Assembly (NCBI GenBank): GCA_937942115.1
Contig: CALDFY010000254.1
Location: forward strand, 1 to 9,269
Direction: 5' to 3'
Source: an uncultured Anaerolineae bacterium
GTDB taxonomy: Bacteria; Chloroflexota; Anaerolineae; B4-G1; DUEL01
DNA: 9,269 bases
Under the pieces are notes generated by a model. It saw nothing but the letters and a program-made list of their open reading frames with translations. It had not been told where the DNA came from and did not search any database. Made by a program: the position numbers and the translations under genes. Positions 7,862-9,269 of the stretch are shown here, one piece after another (position 1 is the stretch's first letter; the number at the start of each line of letters is the position of its first letter).

Positions 7862-9269
7862 CTACGGACTGTTGAAGTAATTGTACGTCGCTGTGGCGAT
7901 GCGCTGGACAAGGGGATTGGAGACCTCCCACTCCAGCCATCTGGGGCGATAGAGGTAGACCACCAGGATAAAATCGCCGCCGGGGCTGAAGACGACCGCC
8001 GCGTCGGCGTGGGTGTCGCCGACCCAGCCGTGCTTGCGGGCGAACTTCGTCCCCGGGGGCAACCCGGCCTCTATCATGCTACCCGTCTTGTCTTGGGCCA
8101 TAATATCCAGCATCTGCTGGCACTCTTCGGGAGTGAACGCGCCAGGATAGGCGACCATCAGCGCGCCCCCGCCCCGGCTACACTGGTAAATCATCTCCAG
8201 CATCAGCCCGATCTCCCGCGCCGTCGTCTGCATGTACGGGTCGGGGTTCGTGTTGATGTCGGTGCGGGAGTTGGCCGGGGTGACGATGGCCGGCGGGGGT
8301 GCCGTCTCTTCGTACGGGGCCGCCATAAAGGTGTTGACCAATCCCAGATAGCGCATAGAGGCCGTCAGATTCTCCACACCCTGGTAGGCGTCGCCGCCCC
8401 CGATGATGTCCCGCAGCAGCAGGTTGGCCGTGAAGTTGCCGCTCAGGGTCATCGTCTCCGTCAACAATTTCGTCTGCTCGGGGTCCGGCAGTTCGTTCAG
8501 CACCCGGTACGTCTCCATCATCACCGCAATCTTCAATACGCTCATCCCGGCATAGGCGACGTCCGGATGGATGTCCAGTTCCTCCCCCGTCTGCAGGTCT
8601 TTGACGAAGACGCTGGGGATACCGTCAAAACTGGCCAGGAGCGCCTTCAGCATCTCCTCCAGGTGGCGCATCTGGAGGGGCGGGGCCTCGCCCGTGCGGA
8701 CAGCCAAGTCCACCTGCCGGTTCACCGCCGACTTCAGCGCCGCCTCCACCTGCCGACGGGATGCCTCCCGGTCCAGTTCGTAGCCGGCGCGGCCGGCGCG
8801 GAAGGTCAACGCCTCCGGCAGTGGGACCGGCTCCTGGGGCGGGCGGTCGTACTGCTGGGTGACGCGCGCCAGGAAAGCATCCAGCCGCTCCGACGAGTAC
8901 CGGACCGCCGGCACCACCTCCACCGGGGGCGACGGGCGGCGCAGCAGGTAGGCCAGGAAGCCGGAGAGGGTGTTCCGACTTTCCCGGACGGCCTCCAGCG
9001 CCTCCCGAGTGGCCTCCCGGTCAAACTGGAAGGCCACCGTTTCCGGCGCCAGGACCACCGGCTGGCCCTGGTAGGTCAATTGGAGCGGCTGAGCGTAGGC
9101 CCCGTCCAGTGCCGCGAGGACCTGTTCCACCGTCATTCCGGACGCGTCCATCCCCGCAATGGAGACGTTCGGGGGCAAGAACCGCCGGTCGGCCCGGAAC
9201 CGCAGCCATTGCCAGCCCAGCAGGGCCAGCAACACACCGATGATGATGACGATGAGGAGAGACCAGTCT
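7862..9269 (-). CDS. Membrane-anchored class A beta-lactamase/PBP-like serine hydrolase (5' end beyond window)
   Basis: Probably an extracytoplasmic, membrane-tethered serine hydrolase acting on the cell wall or on beta-lactams. The frame stays open to the right edge. A GTG at 9235 could start it, but the codons before it read DWSLLIVIIIGVLLALLG, a continuous membrane helix, so the true start lies outside the window. Counting from that GTG, residues 1-10 finish the helix. Residues 20-180 resemble the peptidoglycan-binding-like region found before such domains (NVSIAGMDASGMTVEQVLAAL). Residues 195-457 are the catalytic domain. It shows the SxxK motif S232-V-L-K235, SGN at 265-267 where class A enzymes have SDN, and K401-H-G in KHGWVGDTHADAAVV where they have KTG. 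I cannot place a clear omega-loop ExxLN (Glu166), so a D,D-peptidase or inactive role is as likely as true beta-lactamase activity. It ends 29 bases before the ATPase gene, which suggests co-transcription. Confidence 0.85.
   Translation of the reverse strand, partial: DWSLLIVIIIGVLLALLGWQWLRFRADRRFLPPNVSIAGMDASGMTVEQVLAALDGAYAQPLQLTYQGQPVVLAPETVAFQFDREATREALEAVRESRNTLSGFLAYLLRRPSPPVEVVPAVRYSSERLDAFLARVTQQYDRPPQEPVPLPEALTFRAGRAGYELDREASRRQVEAALKSAVNRQVDLAVRTGEAPPLQMRHLEEMLKALLASFDGIPSVFVKDLQTGEELDIHPDVAYAGMSVLKIAVMMETYRVLNELPDPEQTKLLTETMTLSGNFTANLLLRDIIGGGDAYQGVENLTASMRYLGLVNTFMAAPYEETAPPPAIVTPANSRTDINTNPDPYMQTTAREIGLMLEMIYQCSRGGGALMVAYPGAFTPEECQQMLDIMAQDKTGSMIEAGLPPGTKFARKHGWVGDTHADAAVVFSPGGDFILVVYLYRPRWLEWEVSNPLVQRIATATYNYFNSP

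Noticed and set aside
6450..7880. Plus-strand open frame (476 codons) over the ATPase gene
   Set aside because: It lies antisense to intact Walker A and Walker B coding sequence, and its product is Arg/Pro/Gln-rich with no motif.
7833..7940. Upstream extension of the ATPase to an ATG at 7940
   Set aside because: It would overlap the hydrolase gene by 79 bases and adds a leader with no family resemblance; AGGAGG sits directly before the GTG at 7832.
8079..8087. KTG in DKTGSMIEAG as the third catalytic motif of the hydrolase
   Set aside because: It precedes the GLPPGTKFAR segment. The motif in the expected strand is KHGWVGDTHADAAVV about 18 residues later.

Overview
The window is GC-rich bacterial DNA in which every gene I can support lies on the minus strand, so transcription runs from high to low coordinates. 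The likely source is a member of the Chloroflexota. That rests on the FLPLVARNY-type motif in the large secreted protein, the mix of gene families and the dense dispersed repeats; it is an inference, and no rRNA or marker gene is present to test it.

Right part (about 5.35-9.27 kb): two closely spaced genes, probably one operon. The upstream gene is cut by the right edge. It encodes a membrane-anchored serine hydrolase of the class A beta-lactamase / penicillin-binding fold behind a peptidoglycan-binding-like region. After 29 bases comes a HerA/DUF87-type P-loop ATPase of 827 residues with a long C-terminal coiled coil.

Middle (4809-5348): an intergenic stretch of about 540 bases. In the direction of transcription it holds three short degenerate direct repeats at the ATPase stop codon, a perfect 12-bp-stem hairpin (candidate terminator), an imperfect palindromic repeat of about 210 bp, and a near-consensus sigma70 promoter with a strong ribosome binding site for the next gene.

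Left part (1-4808): a giant secreted RHS/YD-repeat protein, cut by the left edge, so its C-terminal core and any toxin domain are not visible. The architecture is signal peptide, Pro-rich linker, ZU5-like domain, Ig-like domain, DUF6531-type domain and about 41 YD repeats. The repeats include a two-copy tandem super-repeat of 438 bp (146 residues).

The most interesting point is the start of the RHS gene. Promoter, ribosome binding site and signal peptide are in one reading frame. The remaining roughly 1,570 codons are in another, and the two meet at a run of exactly ten C (G10 on the plus strand) at the signal peptide / mature protein junction. As sequenced, the product stops after 30 residues; one base less would give full-length protein. 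This is either a phase-variable ON/OFF switch, a +1 frameshifting site or a homopolymer sequencing error. The RHS gene has its own promoter, so I see no firm functional link to the two upstream genes.
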